A stretch of DNA of 64,000 nt from Pontibacter aquaedesilientis (GTDB lineage Bacteria > Bacteroidota > Bacteroidia > Cytophagales > Hymenobacteraceae). The position numbers and the translations under genes are program-made. Under the pieces are notes generated by a model, which was given only the letters and a program-made list of their open reading frames with translations, made no database searches and had not been told where the DNA came from. The stretch lies in contig NZ_JACXAJ010000001.1 of assembly GCF_014773225.1 (NCBI RefSeq), positions 930,001 through 994,000 of the forward strand, in the 5' to 3' direction. The first letter of the stretch is position 1; every line of letters starts with the position of its first letter. Positions 62,790-64,000 of the stretch are shown here, one piece after another.

Positions 62790-63239
62790 ATGATCACCAT
62801 TCGGAAAGCAGAGCTTTCCGACCTTCGGCCTATCAAGAAAATCGACCAGCTGTTGTTTGGGGCAGATAGCTATCCGCTGTTTGTATTGCGACAGTTCTAC
62901 GACATCTCGGGCGACTACCTGCTCGTAGCCGAAACGGAGGGAGTAGCGGTGGGCTACATACTTGCGCATTTCGACCAACTGAAGTCGCGGGGCTGGTTAC
63001 TTTCGTTGGGGGTGTTGCCCACACACCGGGGCAGGCGCATTGGCGAAAAGCTAATGGCCGCCAGTCTGGCGCAGATGGAGTCGCAGGGGGTTACCACACT
63101 ATACCTGACCGTGCACCCCGACAATGCCGCGGGCATCAACATTTACAACCGGCTAGGCTTCGGTGTGCAGGAAATCATCCCGGACTACTACCTCGACAAC
63201 AGCCCCAGGCTGCTCATGAGCAGGCAAGTCCATCGTTAA
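62790..63239 (+). CDS. GNAT-family N-acetyltransferase
   Basis: A 149-residue GNAT enzyme. The acetyl-CoA loop reads GVLPTHRGRRIGEKLMAASL (consensus Q/RxxGxG/A, here RGRRIG), followed by LYLTVHPDNAAGINIYNRLGFGV and PDYYLDNSPRLLMSR. The pattern is close to RimI-type protein or small-molecule acetyltransferases. It is 36 bases after the methyltransferase gene and probably co-transcribed with it. The substrate is unknown. Confidence 0.9.
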   Translation: MITIRKAELSDLRPIKKIDQLLFGADSYPLFVLRQFYDISGDYLLVAETEGVAVGYILAHFDQLKSRGWLLSLGVLPTHRGRRIGEKLMAASLAQMESQGVTTLYLTVHPDNAAGINIYNRLGFGVQEIIPDYYLDNSPRLLMSRQVHR

Positions 63240-63264
63240 GTGTCGGTCTATACCTGCAAAGGAA

Positions 63265-63822
63265 TCAGTACACCATCCGAAAGCGGACCTGCAGCATGTC
63301 CTTCACCTTCATGGTCAGGATGGAAGGTCGCTTGATTTGGTAGGCCTCCAGGCTGATGTCGAATTCTCCGGTTACAAGCAAACTCTCCCCCTGCCATTGT
63401 GTCTGCGCAATAAGCTGTATTTCCCTGGTGATACCGTGGAAAGTAAGACGTCCGGTGACGGCCAGGGCCCCATCCTGCTCCGTGATTTGTGAGCTGATGA
63501 ATGTCACCTCCGGATAGCGTTCTGCCTCCGTTACTTTCAGCATATCCCGATCCCGGCGACGGTTGCCGCTGTCAAAAGAGCGGACAGGCACCCTCACCTC
63601 GACTTTTGATATTTTCCTGCCATCCTGCGATAGCGTGAGCTGGCTGCTCACCTCTGAGCTTATACCTTGAACGGTATGCAGCGGATGCTCCAAGGTATAG
63701 CCGATCGTGCTGCCGCGTTTCGCCTGCCGAAAGGTGTCTTGGTATACCTGTCCCGAAGACCCAAAGCCGGTAAAAATACACATTAAGATGATACTGAAGG
63801 TAAAGAAGAGATAATGCTTCAT
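63265..63822 (-). CDS. YceI-like periplasmic lipocalin-fold protein
   Basis: A 185-residue secreted protein with a signal peptide (MKHYLFFTFSIILMCIFTGFGSSG). The mature part shows YceI family style: GSTIGYTLEHPLHTVQGISSEVSSQL, RSFDSGNRRRDRDML, YPEVTFISSQIT, VTGRLTFHGITREI, and FDISLEAYQIKRPSILTMKVKDMLQV. YceI proteins bind long isoprenoid lipids in a lipocalin-like barrel. It converges on the GNAT gene with a 25-base gap. Confidence 0.88.
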   Translation of the reverse strand: MKHYLFFTFSIILMCIFTGFGSSGQVYQDTFRQAKRGSTIGYTLEHPLHTVQGISSEVSSQLTLSQDGRKISKVEVRVPVRSFDSGNRRRDRDMLKVTEAERYPEVTFISSQITEQDGALAVTGRLTFHGITREIQLIAQTQWQGESLLVTGEFDISLEAYQIKRPSILTMKVKDMLQVRFRMVY

Positions 63823-63900
63823 ACTAAATTATACCGCTCTGTTCCGGCAAAGTTGACAGGCAGGAAACAGAACATCGCAGCCATACATGGATGCAAGAAT

Positions 63901-63936
63901 TTGCATATAGTTTTATTGGTGTCAAACTATATGCAA
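63901..63936. promoter_or_regulatory. Perfect 13-base inverted repeat upstream of the YceI-like gene
   Basis: TTGCATATAGTTT at 63901-63913 and AAACTATATGCAA at 63924-63936 are perfect reverse complements around a 10-base spacer. It lies 78 bases upstream of the YceI-like start (63822), on the promoter side. Its size and composition suggest an operator for a dimeric regulator. The other flanking gene is outside the window. Confidence 0.55.
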
Positions 63937-64000
63937 CCATGTTGTGTTATAGGGGCTGCGTAAACCTGTCCTAAGGTTGTTACAAAAAAATAATCCGTAC

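Overview
This window is chromosomal DNA from a Bacteroidota bacterium, most likely a member of the Hymenobacteraceae such as Pontibacter or a close relative. The evidence is a SusC/SusD pair with lipoprotein glycosidases, many Bacteroidota-style lipoprotein signals, a GC-rich background with AT-rich upstream regions that lack strong Shine-Dalgarno sequences, and an HrpB helicase, TatA and bacteriophytochrome of the kind found in pigmented Cytophagales. The genus is an inference. The strain cannot be named from the sequence.

Layout. 1-4.5 kb: a lipoprotein cut by the window edge, a PAS histidine kinase with a single-domain response regulator, and a small STAS-like protein. 4.7-12.8 kb: a wrecked type I restriction-modification locus. 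hsdM is frameshifted and loses its C-terminus, hsdS is gone, and hsdR lacks its N-terminus and has altered helicase motifs. In the gap sits a 3.9 kb AT-rich cassette with a Dam-like adenine methylase, a DGQHR (DndB-type) protein and an unrecognised 436-residue protein. 13-22.3 kb: a fasciclin lipoprotein, two unknown lipoproteins, tatA with two Tat-dependent ferritin-like proteins, two ECF sigma/anti-sigma pairs, an MDR oxidoreductase and an orphan ExbD. 22.6-28.6 kb: a light-signalling operon with a bacteriophytochrome photosensory core that lacks an output domain, a CheB-CheR-PAS-histidine kinase fusion, and an ABM/IsdG-like protein. hrpB follows at 28.7-31.3 kb.

31.3-41.7 kb, all on the minus strand: seven genes that look like one machine. 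In order of transcription they are a lipoprotein with a degenerate vWA-like domain, a small membrane protein, a tubulin/FtsZ-superfamily GTPase, a 1154-residue protein with an actin/Hsp70-type ATPase core (SrfB-like), a membrane-anchored protein with a charged linker, a MotA/ExbB-like channel protein with a long coiled-coil tail (ZorA-like), and a MotB/OmpA-like protein (ZorB-like). A tubulin-like and an actin-like cytomotive protein coupled to a predicted proton-driven rotary motor is the strongest candidate here for a poorly described system. A palindromic REP-like element divides it at 38.3-38.4 kb.

42.2-45.0 kb: an active/inactive M16 peptidase pair. 45.3-60.6 kb: a polysaccharide utilisation locus read on the minus strand as susC, susD, two GH144-type (glycoamylase-fold) lipoproteins, a GH43-like protein with a discoidin domain, an SGNH esterase, a GH3 beta-glucosidase, and a sulfatase with its own formylglycine-generating-type protein. 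GH144 with GH3 points to beta-1,2-glucan. The sulfatase and GH43-like protein suggest a decorated or mixed substrate. 61.1-63.8 kb: a two-winged-helix methyltransferase, a GNAT acetyltransferase and a YceI-like protein.

Across the window the heptamer AGGTATA/TATACCT recurs far more often than expected on both strands, and its longest gap covers the restriction locus. No rRNA, tRNA, CRISPR array, transposase or integrase was found.
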